NCBI GenBank assembly: GCA_039707655.1
Contig: CM077666.1
Span: 238,110,166-238,174,165 of the forward strand
Reading direction: 5' to 3'
DNA from: Elymus sibiricus
Taxonomy: Eukaryota; Streptophyta; Magnoliopsida; Poales; Poaceae
DNA length: 64,000 nt
Shown: piece by piece, positions 45,401-56,600 of the stretch
Layout: every line of letters begins with the position of its first letter
Numbering within the stretch: the stretch's first letter is position 1
Position numbers and translations under genes: made by a program
Notes under the pieces: model-generated
What the model was told of the DNA's origin: nothing
Seen by the model: only the letters and a program-made list of their open reading frames with translations
Databases searched by the model: none

Positions 45401-46720
45401 CATCATCGGACACACATGCACAAAGTTATCATCATCGCAAAATGCAACATAATGCTGAAAAAAAACAGGGACAACAACCTCTCGGGAAAAACTGGATGAA
45501 GTGGTACAGGGACGGTGAGACTCAGGAGGTCCGTTTGGTTGGATGGGTGCGGGCATCCAGGGACCGGGCAGTCCCGGCGGCGGGGCAGAGGAGGAGCCGG
45601 CAGGGGTGCAGCCATGGCGAGGCGGCGGCGTACGCGAGGCAGCAGGGACGACGCGGAGGAGGCGGATCCGGGTCTAGGGAGGCCGGATCCAGCGAGGCTT
45701 GGCTCCAGACGGTGACTCGAATGGCGGCGGCGCAGCGGCATGGAGCTCCTGCTCATGTCCATGGCGTGGGGAGAGAGAGGGATTAGGGTTAGGGAGAGAG
45801 AAAAGAGGAAGGAGAGAAGGGGAGCGACGGGGGACGACCTGGCGGGCAGTGGCGACTGCTGCTCCGCTGGGCAGCGCGCCGGCGAGGCGACGCGCGCTCG
45901 GGCGCGGGGAGGCGCGGCGGCGGTGCTGGAGCGAGGCGCTGGCGCGGGCAAGCGGCGGCGCGCTGCGGGCAGCCCCGGGCCCGGGCGGGCCGCGGTGGCT
46001 GGAGGGAGGCAGAGGGCGACATGGAAGCACGGGAGAGGCCACGGGCGGCGGCTGGTGGCGGTGAGGGCGCCACTTGGCGGCGGTGGAGAGGTGGGAGGTG
46101 GCTGGCGGCGGCATGGATCCCGAGGAGGGCTAGGGTTGCCCAAAAATGGCAAGGGGAGGTGGTTTAAATAGGCAGGGATGCTAGGGTTGAGGGTTTTGGG
46201 GTGTTTCGGAGCCCTCCGATCACGATCGGACGGTTCCGGACAGAGGGGAGATTAGGTGGGCTGTGTAGAGAGGGTTTGGGCTGAGGAGAGAGGGAAGTGG
46301 TGCAGCCCGGCACGGTTTTCGGGACACCGAAAACGTCCGACGTTTTGACCGGCTATAGTGCCGCTATAGTTATCCGTTGGGGCATCAAACGACATCCGAA
46401 TGGGACGAAATTTGGCAGGCGGTCTACCTACAATATAATAAGACCGCACGCCCACTTTCACCCCATTCCGAGAACATTTTTATCCCACTTATAAAATAAT
46501 ATTTCGAAGGTGCCGCGGGCGCGTGCGAGTGTGTCGGGTCTCGAAACGGACAACGGGAGGGACGCGGAGAAGCCGGCAGCTACGAGCGGATGCAATTTTT
46601 ACGAAAAGATGCAGATGAAATGCACATGATGACATGACGAAGTGCAACAAGCAAATGAATCACATGACAACAATGGAAATAAATGGAAGGCATCTGGAGC
46701 ATCGGTCTTGGGGCGTCACA
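42438..46720 (-). repeat. LARD 5' LTR (right copy)
   Basis: Matches the left LTR with scattered substitutions and small indels. A TATA-like CTATTTAAACC is at about 46162-46172 on minus, 550 bp inside the LTR, followed by a GC-rich leader. The placement agrees with transcription leftward from this LTR. Confidence 0.92.
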
Positions 46721-47060
46721 GTTCCCCCGCTTCAGGCAGCGGGCAAGGGCAAATGACTTCCACCCCTGCTTCAAGAACATGAAGCCCGAAGGGGTGAACT
46801 CCATCGCCACCCAGGAGGGGCCATTGCAGCAGCCATCGGCCTGCACCCACAAGCCCAAGGGCGCGTGGTCCACCATCGCCAATGCGAAGGAGTCCGGGAG
46901 CCGGAGCCAGGTGCAGGGGCTGCAGTGCATGTTCACAATGAACTCGTGAGCCCCCTCCGCCGAATGGCTCCCCGACTGGGGAGGTAGGGCGGCCGCCCCG
47001 TCCGCGGCCACCTCGGCCGCGTGCGCCGCGCCCTCCGCGCCCGCGGGCGGCGCCCCGTCC
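46721..47060 (-). pseudogene. Element C antisense ORF: N-terminal part of the B3-like domain
   Basis: On minus, residues such as AHEFIVNMHCSPCTWLRLPD, FALAMVDHAPLGLWVQADGC and SGFMFLKQGWKSFALARCLK form the first strands and helix of a plant B3-like domain. The LARD then interrupts it, and the rest is at 34360-34580. B3 domains bind DNA in plant transcription factors. Here the ORF sits in the position that holds the gypsy-type transposon ORF in element A. There is no clear ATG: the frame is open up to about 47060, where protease sequence of inverted element D begins. The start of the protein and the 3' LTR of element C are missing. Confidence 0.7.
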
Positions 47061-48119
47061 TCCGCTGCCGCTCACCGACACTTTCTTCGTCTCGGCACGG
47101 TCCTAAGAGAACTGTTGCTTCTTCTTCGCGAGCGCGGACTCATGAGGCTCGGCGACGTCTTCGTCGGCAGGATAGGTGGTGGCGGCAGCCTTGTAGGCGC
47201 TCTCGAGGGAGCGGACCGCATCCTTCTTGTCGCAGTAGACGGTGATGATGCCGCTGCAACCCGGCATCTTGAGGACATTGTAGGTGTGGTGGGTCGCCGC
47301 CATGAACTTGGCGAGTGCCGGGTAGCCCAGGGTAGCATTGTACGGCAGGCCAATGTGCGCCACGTCGAAGTCGATGTGCTCGGTGTGGTAGTTCTTGCGG
47401 GTGCCAAAGGTGACGAGGAGGCGCACTTGCCCCAGAGGGATGGTGGAGCCATCAGTCACTCCGGAGAAGGGCCTGGTCGGCATCAGCTGGTCGTAGTGCA
47501 CTTGGAGCTGCTTGAAGGTCTCGAGGGAGATCATGTTGAGGCCGGCTCCTCCGTTGATGAGCGTCTTGGTGACGGCGCCATTGCTGATGGTGGGGGTGCA
47601 CAGCATGGGGACCGTGCCCGCAGCGCTTGAAGACTTGGGGTGATCGTTGGAGTCAAAGGTGATTGTGTACTGTGGCCACTTGAGGTGGTGAGAGAATAGC
47701 TTGAAGTGGCGGTTGGACGCGGGAGCCTGGGCCCCGCCAAGGATGAAAAGCAACTTCGCGAGGCTCCTGGTAGCCCCCAGCACCCACGTCAGGTTGGTTG
47801 CCATCATTCCTTCGCGGTGGCGGCGGGAGCGGTGGAAGAGCGGCATTGGCCTGAGGGTTGGCCTCACGAGGCTGATCACGCCAGGCAGCCTCGTGAGGCT
47901 GGTCGCGCCAGCCCTGCCGGAAGTTGCTGTTGCTGTTGCGGTCTCCCCAGCAGTTGCTATTGCGGCCGCCTCCACGGCCGGTGCCGCGGTCGCTATGGTC
48001 ACCTCGGCGGCCCAGATGCTCATCGCGAAGCAGCTTGAGCTCGTGGCAGTCCTCAGTGCTGTGGGAGTGCGAGTTGTGGTAGGTGCAGAGAGGGCGGCTG
48101 TCCCTCTTGGGCTCGTCAT
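47061..48119 (-). pseudogene. Element D: protease, active-site Asp replaced by Asn
   Basis: Minus-strand protease region of a gypsy relative of C. It has MLCTPTISNGAVTKTLINGG, where the catalytic Asp of LIDGG is Asn (codon at 47555-47553), then LPYNATLGYPALAKFMAATH and NVLKMPGCSGIITVYCDK. A stop follows LAKKKQQFS (about 47103), and the frame stays similar to C up to DRAETKKVSV (about 47070). It then turns into unrelated sequence that belongs to the B3-like ORF. RT, RNase H and integrase are absent. Confidence 0.85.
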
Positions 48120-49398
48120 GCTCTCGGCCGCGCTTCTGCTTGGGCTCCGTCATGAGCATGGCAGGGCCCTTGTGCTTGGCGTCCTTGCTCTTGGCCTTCA
48201 CGGCATCTGGCGCTGGATCGGGGTCATTGTGGGCGAAAAGGCAGCCCTCTTCGGCCTTGGCGCACCTGTCAGCGAGGTTGAACAACTCAAGCACGGAGTC
48301 GAGCTCGTCTTTGATGGCGAGCTTCTCGTGCATCCGGATATCCGTGACGATGGCGGCCTCGGAGGCGCGAAGGATCTTGTTGCGCACTTGGCTGAAACGC
48401 TGGATGTACTTGCGGAGAATCTCGTCAGGGCACTGGTGCACGGCGTGCAAGTCGTTGAGCGTGAGGGAGCGCTCGTGGGTGCCCTTGAAGTTTGTGACAA
48501 ATTGCCGGCAGAGGTATGCCCACGAGGAGATGGACGCTTCGGGGAGGTTCATGAGCCATGAGCGCGGGCCGTCCTTGAGGGCCATGGGAAACCAGTTCGC
48601 CATGACCTTGTCATCATTGTTCGCTACCTCAATGCTCATTGCATAGAGCTGCAGGAACTCTGCGGGGTTGGCAATGCCATCATAGCGCGGAGGCAGCTCC
48701 GGCTTGAACTTGGTAGGCCACACCACGCGGCGTAGCTCGCGGGAGAAGGCGCAGCAGCCCCCGCAGCTGGAAAGGACGCCACCGGCGAGGGCGGCACAGT
48801 TCTGGCGGCTGGCAGTCGCGACCTCCTGGATGGTCCTGTCTTGGCGCTAGCGCTGCCGCTCGAGGATGTGCGCGTCGGGTGGTGCGCGCCGGACGATCTG
48901 GGAGCTGGGCTCGCCATGGTCCGGTGAAGACGCGCCGCGAGATGGCTCACACGCCTGCGCATCGTGGTGGTGCCTGGCGCCCTTGCTAGGCGGAGGAGGC
49001 AGAGGAGGCGCATCATGTGCCACATCCCCGACACGAGACGCCGGAGGGTGGAGCGAGTGACAAGGCACCGGGGCGTCTCTGGCGGCATTGATGAGCTCGG
49101 TGGTGTGGCCGAGCCAGGCGTCATAGCCGGTGTCGGTGGGGCGGTAGCGCAGGAGCTCGCACGCCATGAGCAGCACGGCCTGCAGGGCCGGCATATCACG
49201 GCGGGCCAGCGAGGATGCCGTGGCGGTGTGGCCGTCTGCATGCATGGATGGGTGGAGGGAGGAAGCTTGCTGCTCCCTCGCAGCAGCGTTGGTGGCGGTG
49301 CGGGCGGCGCGGCGTCGACGGTTGTCACAGGCTACCGGCTCCGTCTGGGCCACCTTGGCAGCCCTGCGCGCATAGCGCTCATGACGAGCGTCGGCCAT
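47653..49398 (-). pseudogene. Element D: gag
   Basis: ATG at 49398-49396 (MADARHERYARRAA) opens an N-terminal part of about 180 codons that is basic at first and then Pro/His/Ala-rich, with RRDMPALQAVLLMACELLRY. A stop at about 48849 follows HILERQR. The capsid-like domain then runs on in a frame open from 48726 to 47653: MVWPTKFKPELPPRYDG, MANWFPMALKDGPRSW, EASISSWAYL. The knuckle C-X2-H-X4-H-X4-C is LCTYHNSHSHSTEDC (about 48090). A frameshift at about 47800 leads to the protease. This copy keeps the gag N-terminus that C has lost. Confidence 0.88.
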
Positions 49399-49437
49399 GG
49401 TGGCGAGGAGGTGGGAAGAATTGAAGCCGCCCCCTAC

Positions 49438-49450
49438 CTCGTGCGCCAAA
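49438..49450 (-). promoter_or_regulatory. Element D primer binding site region
   Basis: On minus TTTGGCGCACGAG directly after the LTR end CCGACA. TGGCGC starts a primer site for a non-Met tRNA, as in many Tat-type elements; I do not assign the tRNA. Confidence 0.7.
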
Positions 49451-50314
49451 TGTCGGAACCGGGGCTCCGGGGACCTAGAGGTTCGAACACTGGGGGCGAG
49501 CTAGTTCCTACCAACCAAGGGTGACCACGGCGAGGCCACGACAAGAGCGCTAGCGCGATGCACGATAGGGGACACGACGGATACCTAGGTTCGGGCCACC
49601 TTGCGGTGTAAAACCCTACTCCTGCTTGTGGTTGGGATTGCTATGAGCAAGGAGATGTCCTCGCGTACAAGGTAGGAGATGAAGGAATCGATCCCCTATA
49701 CAAAGGCAGCTCTGTCCCTTTTATAGCCGCCCTGGCCCTCTTCACCTGAAAATCTAGGCGGGAAGGGTTGCCACACTTGGCGGGTTCTAGAAAGGGGACA
49801 GGCGCTCAGGCTATCCTGACTAAAGGTGGTCTTCGCCTGCAAAAGCGTGATCCATGAGGCGCCGGTGGGCTCGGTGGTGACCTCCGCTCTGCGGGCCTTG
49901 CTGTTTTGGTCTTCTTTCGCCAAACGGGCAGTCCTTGGGACTTGGTTTGGAGGTGCGCAGCTAGGGCTGCCCCTTTAGCACCAAAGAGGAAAAGCCTCTC
50001 TGCCTGCGCCCGTTGGCGCAGCCTCTGCCACCGTTTGGGCATAGGACCGCGCAACTGACGTCAGGCTCGGGTGGCTTCGGGCGACCACCTCGGGGGCAAC
50101 CTTGGGAGGCAGCCTTTGTGAGGCTCCCGCCGCTGCTGCGGCTAAGTGCTGGTGGCTCGCACCCAGAGGAGGGGTCCTCGGCAGGCTGGTGCCTCACGAG
50201 GTGTCTTCGCTTCGCGGCGCCCTTAGATGGGCCACGTCTGGGGCCTTCGCCAAGCATCGTCTCCTGGGCCGCAGGCAGACGGGCCGTGGTACCCTGGTTC
50301 CCAATGGCCTGACA
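49451..50314 (-). repeat. Element D 5' LTR (inverted)
   Basis: 864 bp; on minus it runs TGTCAGGCC to GTTCCGACA. Homologous to the A/C LTR (5595-6272 plus 12651-12845). TATA-like CTATAAAAGG on minus is at about 49718-49727. GGTTTTACACCGCAAGGTGG (about 49615-49595) is near its 3' end. No second LTR of D is in the window; the element is cut at about 47060. Confidence 0.88.
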
Positions 50315-50353
50315 ACCTTCAGGATTGCTACGGGATGAGCTCGACGCCCCTCC
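50315..50353. other. Short flank of element D, left part of the solo-LTR target
   Basis: 39 bp between the D LTR and the Angela-type solo LTR, ending in the target duplication CCTCC. It continues at 52100-52243. I recognise no element in it. Confidence 0.5.
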
Positions 50354-52094
50354 TGTTGGGGAACGTTGCATGGAAAACAAAAAAATTTCTACGCACACGC
50401 AAGATCTATCCATGGAGATGCATAGCTACGAGAGGGGGAGTGTGTCTACGTACCTCGTAGACCGTAAGCGGAAGCGTTAGAACAACGCGGTTGATGTCGT
50501 CGAACAACTTCACGATCCAACCGACCGAGCACCGAACGTACGGCACCTCCGCGTTCAGCACACGTTCAGCTCTGTGACGTCCTCGACTTCTTGATCCAGC
50601 AAGACGGCGAGGTAGTGGATGAGTTCCGGCAGCACGACGGTGTGGTGACGGTGATGGTGATGCTATCTCCGCAGGGCTTCGCCCAAGTACTGCGAAAATA
50701 TGATCGAGGGACGGAACTGTGGAGGGGGGCGCCGCACACGGCTAAGACAATGTTTCGGCTTGTTTGGGGCGCCCCCTCTCCTCTATTTATATATGTGTAG
50801 GGGCTTGGAGTATAAAGAATAGTGCCACGTGAACAGTAACCGTGAATAGTACACACGTGGACTTGGACTCCAAAGTCCAATCCTATTCCTACTAGGACTC
50901 TCCCTTTTTCCTTCCCTAGCTGCGTGGGCTTTTTAGGACTTGGTCCGCCTGGCCCAATAAGGCCAGGGCGCCTCCCCTTAGCCCATGCCAGCCCTTGGGA
51001 CGTGGTGGACCCCCTTGTGGACTTCCGGACCCCTCCGGAATCCTCCGGAACCTTCTGGAAGCTTCCCGGTACAATACCGAAAAAACTGCACCTTTTTCCG
51101 GAACCCAAAATATGACTTCCCATATATAAATCTTTACCTCTCGACCATTCCGAGACTCCTCGTGACGTCCGGGATCTCATCCGGGACTCCGAACAATATT
51201 CGGTTACCAATTCACATAACTCATATAACACTATATCGTCAACGAACGTTAAGCGTGCGGACCCTACGGGTTCGGGAGTGATGTAGACATGACTGAGACG
51301 CCTCTCCGGTCAATAACCAATAGTGGAACCTGGATGCTCATATTTGTTCCTACATATTCCACGAAGATCTTATCGGTCGAACCGCAATGACAACATACGT
51401 AATTCCCTTTGTCCGTCGGTATGTTACTTGCCCGAGATTCGATCGTCGGTATCTCCATACCTAGTTCAATCTCGTTACCGGCAAGTCTCTTTACTCGTTC
51501 TATAATACATCATCCCGTAACTAACTCCTTAGTCACTTTGCTTGCAAGCTTCTTATGATGTGCATTACCGAGAGGGCCCAGAGATACCTCTCCGAAACAC
51601 GGAGTGACAAATCTCAGTCTCGATCCATGCCAACTCAACAGACACCTTCGGAGATACCTGTAGAGCATCTTTATGATCACCCAGTTACGTTGTGACATTT
51701 GATAGCACACAAGGTATTCCTCCGGTATCCGGGAGTTGCATGATCTCATGGTCGGAGGAACATGTATTTGACATTCAAGAAAGCAGTAGCAATAAACAGA
51801 ACGATCATATGCTAAGCTAACAGATGGGTCTTGTCCATCACATCATTCTCCTAATGATGTGATCCCGTTATCAAATGAAAACTCATGTCTATGGTTAGGA
51901 AACCTTAACCATCTTTGATCAACGAGCTAGTCTAGTAGAGGCTCACTAGGGACACGGTATTTGTTTATGTATTCACACATGTATTTAAGTTTCCGGTCAA
52001 TACAATTCTAGCATGAATAATAAACCTTTATCATGAACAAGGAAATATAAAATAATAACAACTTTATTATTGCCTCTAGGGCATATTTCCATCA
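50354..52094 (-). mobile_element. Solo LTR of an Angela/BARE/WIS-type copia element
   Basis: 1741 bp, from TGTTGGGGAACG on plus to GGGCATATTTCCATCA. On minus it reads TGATGGAAATATGCCCTAGAGG..., the well-known Angela/BARE/WIS LTR start with one substitution. It is flanked on both sides by CCTCC (50349-50353 and 52095-52099), a perfect 5-bp TSD, so two LTRs have recombined to one. Also recognised are ACATCATTCTCCTAATGATG (51840) and CGGCAAGTCTCTTTACTCG (51479), both typical of this LTR. A TATA-like CATATATAAATAGAGG (minus) is at about 50773-50788. Confidence 0.96.
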
Positions 52095-52099
52095 CCTCC

Positions 52100-52243
52100 G
52101 TGGGTTGACTTGGCCCTTCTTCTAGGCTCCATGGCGCGGGTCTCATGAATTTGGACTCGGAGATGGCCCGCACTGGCGTTCCCTCAGGATAATGAGTGGC
52201 ATTTCTCCGGAGAATCAATCCACGTGCTGGTGTCGTCACTCGA
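52100..52243. other. Flank between the Angela-type solo LTR and element E
   Basis: 144 bp that, with 50315-50353, make about 180 bp not assigned to any element. It holds no coding frame. It may be host DNA or a remnant of an older element. Confidence 0.4.
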
Positions 52244-53125
52244 TGTCGGTGTATAAAAACATGGGTGTCTTCATACCCTGACTTATGCACAGACGGTCAC
52301 AGCCCTTCCTGATGGCAAGGGCTTGCTGGAGGATTGCTTCTGTCAAGACTCAAGGTTAGATTAACAAGACCATGAAGAAGACCTCCAGGCAGGTCATCAA
52401 GAAGTACTAGTTTAGTACTGAAGACAAGGGCTCTGGTTGCCGACAAGCTACTTGCCGGCAAGCGAAGGCCCGGTAAGCTTCGTGCCAGCGGGCTCTTTCT
52501 TTCTCATTACCACTCCACCTCATCATCAACCAGATAAGCTCGCATGATAGGTGTTGAGCGGGCAGGCAGTCAAGCACGGCTGGTCAGGGCACGTGTCAGC
52601 ATGCCACGCAAAGGTTAACTTTAATGACACCCGTCCCTGGGTCATGTCAAGATAGCAGAAGGGCAGCTGGACGAACGGTGCAGAACCTTTGCCAAAGCAT
52701 CACCTCCCCAGCGTAGCATCTAACGGTGCATTTAATGCGTTTGTCCTACCCTATTAGAGATAGACTTGATGACAGTGCGACTCCTGTTCATACCCTGTAA
52801 TGACCATATTAGCCACTGCGGTGACCCCTTGGCTTATAAAACGAGGCCCACGGCTACTGTTAGAACTGTCGAGACCTAGTTTAATTACACGTAGTAGCTG
52901 CACTTCCTGCGCACCTTGCCGGCAAGCTGCGGTCCATGTAACTTGAGCTCATCCACAATCAAACCACTAAAGCAGGAGTAGGGTTTTACGCTCACAGCGG
53001 ACCAAACCTAGATAAATCGTTGCGTGTTCTTGCATCTACCAATCCTACTCTTCGTAGCGGCCCGATCCCATAGTCGAACCGCAAAGGGGCCCTCTCGGTC
53101 CCATAGATTGTCGTTCTCCACGACA
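52244..53125 (+). repeat. Element E 5' LTR (gypsy, Tat type)
   Basis: Proposed from TGTCGGTGTATAAAAAC to CTCCACGACA, 882 bp, similar in length to the A/C/D LTRs. TATAAAA is at 52835-52841 in GGCTTATAAAACGAGG. A GGAGTAGGGTTTTACGCTCACAGC block (52975-52998) parallels the same place in the D LTR. A primer-site-like TCTTTGCCGCGAGGCAGG follows at 53126. The right end is well supported; the left end is inferred because the 3' LTR lies outside the window. Confidence 0.65.
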
Positions 53126-53202
53126 TCTTTGCCGCGAGGCAGGTGGTCGTGTGTTATGAATCAGTGTTGGTAGTGTGAGTGTCAGTTTCGTCACTCTCGT
53201 CG

Positions 53203-53607
53203 ATGGCCCCCAAGAAGAAGGCGGGAGCCATGACGGCTCCTTCCACATCCAAGCTGCCCTCGCAGGCATCTGCCGGCGACGCAGGCGGCACGGCCAGTGC
53301 GCACGGTGCTGCTGGGAAGGGTGGAGCCAGATGCGCTGGCGGCGGAGGCAGTCAGCTTCCTCACCGCGCTAGTGAGCGTAGCCACCACATCGGAGATGGC
53401 ACAGATAGCCAATTCCCAAGAAGTTCTGGTGAGCACAGTTGATGTAGCAATACGGTTCGGACTGGTGCAAGCTAGGACCCAGTCACCGCGATGTCCAAGG
53501 ATGGAGCAGCAACGTCCAACAACGCTGCAGTGGGACGTGTACTGTGACCATCGCAAGATAGGCGCGACACGTTTCCCCGCGGTGCTGGTGGTCCTGGATG
53601 GCGTCAA
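53203..53607 (+). pseudogene. Element E gag, N-terminal part before the solo-LTR insertion
   Basis: ATG at 53203 begins MAPKKKAGAMTAPSTSKL, an Ala/Gly/Ser-rich basic N-terminus. The frame closes at 53442 after a shift, and a related frame runs on to the insertion at 53607. It resumes at 57369 after the solo LTR. GTCAA at 53603-53607 is the left copy of the target duplication. Confidence 0.65.
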
Positions 53608-56600
53608 TGTGACACCCTGGTTTTTCACAGCTTTTCTTTTCGAAATTCAATTGAAAATTTTAGTTGGAATTTGGCTTGGATTTGTTTCTGAATGGCTCTA
53701 CGGACTTAAAACTTGGGAATGTTTTTCTTGATTTTCTTTCCCAAGTGACTCAGGCCCTCAAAAGCTTCTCTCAAGTCATGTCACTTTCATTCTTGCTCAA
53801 TCTCAATTTTATTCCAATCTAATATTCCTTTTTCCATTAAAGGAATAATCTTTGAGCTCTAGGTTGTGAGGCAACCTATATTTCTGTTCTTCCAAAAATC
53901 CCAAGAAAATTCTCATAAATCCTTTGGACCATATAAACCTTCGATGTGTGAAAATATTCAAGATATACTCTTCATGGTGAGCACAGCATCCAACCTTTGA
54001 TTCTGATCATAATTTCAGTTTGTGAGGCAACTATAATTTGTATTGCTTCAAAAATTCTGAAATTAATCCAGGACATTCTCCTACCCATATTATCAGTCTC
54101 CACAAATTTTTGGCTCATTTCATTCAGCCAATTTCTCTATAAAATTCCTCCCAGTTTCTGTCTAGTGGGAAATGTTGTGAAGGAAGTACCATGTACACTA
54201 ACCCAATTGGACTGAAATTTTTATAGCATGTTGGCATCCCCAAATCACCCACCAATACCAAGTTTTAACTCCAGGAACCCATCCAAGTGAGTGCAACATC
54301 CTCAGCAAGATTTCTAGACCAGAGAGGCAGTTGTGAAGCAACCATGCTCTACACTGATCCATTTGGTCTGAATTTTTCCCAGTATATGCACCTTACTACT
54401 ACACTCCAGCATGGCAAACTTTCACTCTCAAAACCCTAGCCATTTTTCCTTAGCATGCTGCCCAAGTTGCTATCCAGAAACTTTCATGGAAGCTATCCAG
54501 CTGTCCTAGCCACCTCCTGTCAAATCAGCTGCACCAGGAGGCCTCTGGAAGGAAGAACTATCGCATGGACATGACCGGGCAGACCAGAGCGCGCCGCGTG
54601 CGCCAATGCACGCGGTGACCACGCGTCTGCCCAGGCCAAAACCGTGCTCTGCACGTCGACCGCGTCGGACGCGACTGCTCCTGCCACCTCGCGATGCCTC
54701 TCCTTGTCCCGTCGTGCTGACGTCATCGCCGTCGTCCACCTGGCCTGCCTGGAACCCTCTACCCCCTCCGGCGAGGCTCACCGCCACACACGGCCAAGTG
54801 CACGCATGGGCGGCACAGTGGCCGTACGGGGATGAGCTGGCTGGCAGTTTCTCGGCGAGCCGTCACCTTGCGCTTTAACTCCCCCGACCTCTCTCGTCGC
54901 TTCGCCTCGCTCCGCGACGGCCACCTCACCGTACCCGCTCCGGCGACGTGTGCGTGGCGCCGAGCGGCTCGGCCACCCCTCGTTCACCTATAAAAGGCCC
55001 TCCCCAGCATCGTCTCTCTGCACCACTCCACTCCTCTCTCTCTCAATCGCCACCAACAGTGCCAGAGCAGGCCGGAGAGCCCTCCTTCTCCATCTCCGGC
55101 GAAGAGCTCCGCCGCTCTGCTCCTGCTCCTCCCACTCACCTCCGCCCACCCCAGCCCCAGCTGAGGCCACCCCTGAGCCCGTGGCACTCCACTGACCCGT
55201 CCCAGCCCTTTCCCAGCCCGAGTGCTCGCCGGAGTCGCCTGATCGATCGCCACCCGAAGCTCGCCGCCACCTGAGACGAAGGGGGCAACCACATCCGGCC
55301 ACCGTTCGAGGAGCTGCGGGTACGGGAGTGCTCACCGGCGTCCACCCGATCCATCCCCACCCTTGCCCAGCTCCGCCGTGGCCTCTACGCCGGTGAACTT
55401 CGCCGGTGAGTCCCGCCGCCCTCTATTCCCTCTCCCTCTCTGTTCAAACCTGGCAAGCGGACCCCACCTGTCGGCGAATCCACGCGCGCCCGAAACGGTA
55501 TGTAAGTGGAGGCGCCTAGCCAGTTTACGTCTTCGACATGGCCACTTCTGGGATTTTCCAGTTTTCTATTTAATTCAAATAATTCCAGAAACTTTGACTG
55601 AACTTTGACCATCAATACTTTTAAACCATCAGTCCAAATGGGTCCATTCTTTTTGCATTATTTTTCTTATAAGCTCCTCTAGTTGCTGTAAAAATTTGGT
55701 AATTTTCTCTGCTGTCTAGAATTTTTGGTCAAAAGTAAATGCTTTATGTGGTATTTGAAAATGTTTTAAAAAATGCTTTTCAGATTGTTTTGAGTAGTTG
55801 GTGAAGGCCAGGAGTACTCCCATACTCTATTGGTGCAAGGCAAGCCACAACTCTCATTTGCATAATTGCATTGCAATATCATGGTTTAAATAAATATTTT
55901 AATGCCAAATATGAATTATTTATGAATGGATCAATTTATGCAATACTTTGAAAATTGCGGATAAGTTACTGTCATGATGATGATGGGATTATAGGATAGT
56001 AGTAGATTTCCAGATATATGTGGAAATGCCGTCGGACTGTGAGATTACCGTCTATGATTATTTTGTGATTCCGCCGGTACCGCATATATGGGATCAATAG
56101 TGGAATTTGATCATGTTGCTCATTGGATTTCTAGTTGGTTATTGTAGTAACTTGGATCACTTGTATATCGGAGTGTCAGTGATGACTATGATTACTTGGG
56201 GATAAATTCCTTCATTGTTGATCAAGTGCCACTGAACTGAACTTTCCAGTGCAGCCACACCTGCCGGAATGGGACGGCCATGGCTTGGTCTAACAGCGTG
56301 CTCTTTTGTCGGTACCACCAAAGAGGGGAGGTTATGCGTGCTTGCTGCCCTGATCAGGTAGACGACGATAACCTTGTGAGCCCGGTTTGGTTTTTGAGCT
56401 CAGGTCCCCGTTTGGGACAGTTGGTTGGCCACGACGGTGGCAGGTGTCAAGAGTGACACAGGGGCCACCCAGGGCATGACTCCGGTGGAGGATGATTGTC
56501 GGTGGTACAATGGTGGGGTCACGGGTTAGGCAAGTTTCGTTGGAGCAGCACCGGTCCACCCGGAAGGGAAGTGTACCGACGTACGGGACAAGGAGCTCCA

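Larger units (their letters stand above)
34581..46720 (-). mobile_element. LARD-like element (large retrotransposon derivative), full length, non-autonomous
   Basis: The LTRs are 34581-38875 (4295 bp) and 42438-46720 (4283 bp), with a 3562-bp non-coding core. On minus each LTR runs TGTGACGCC...GGGCGTGACA. The primer site for initiator tRNA-Met lies at 42423-42434 and the polypurine tract at 38876-38887 (both minus), so the element reads right to left. The flanks are GTGCC (34576-34580) and GTTCC (46721-46725), a 5-bp TSD with one change. LTRs of 4-5 kb with a core of about 3.5 kb without gag or pol match LARD/Sukkula-type elements described from barley and relatives. Its transposition would depend on gypsy proteins supplied in trans. 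Confidence 0.92.

Noticed and set aside
34360..47060. A host B3 transcription factor gene
   Set aside because: It sits in the antisense-ORF slot of a gypsy element between its spacer and missing LTR, ends in a low-complexity acidic tail and has no separate promoter or introns visible.
54506..55335. Possible coding exons in the 3.76-kb solo LTR
   Set aside because: Frames exist on both strands in a GC-rich leader after the TATA box and match no family I recognise.
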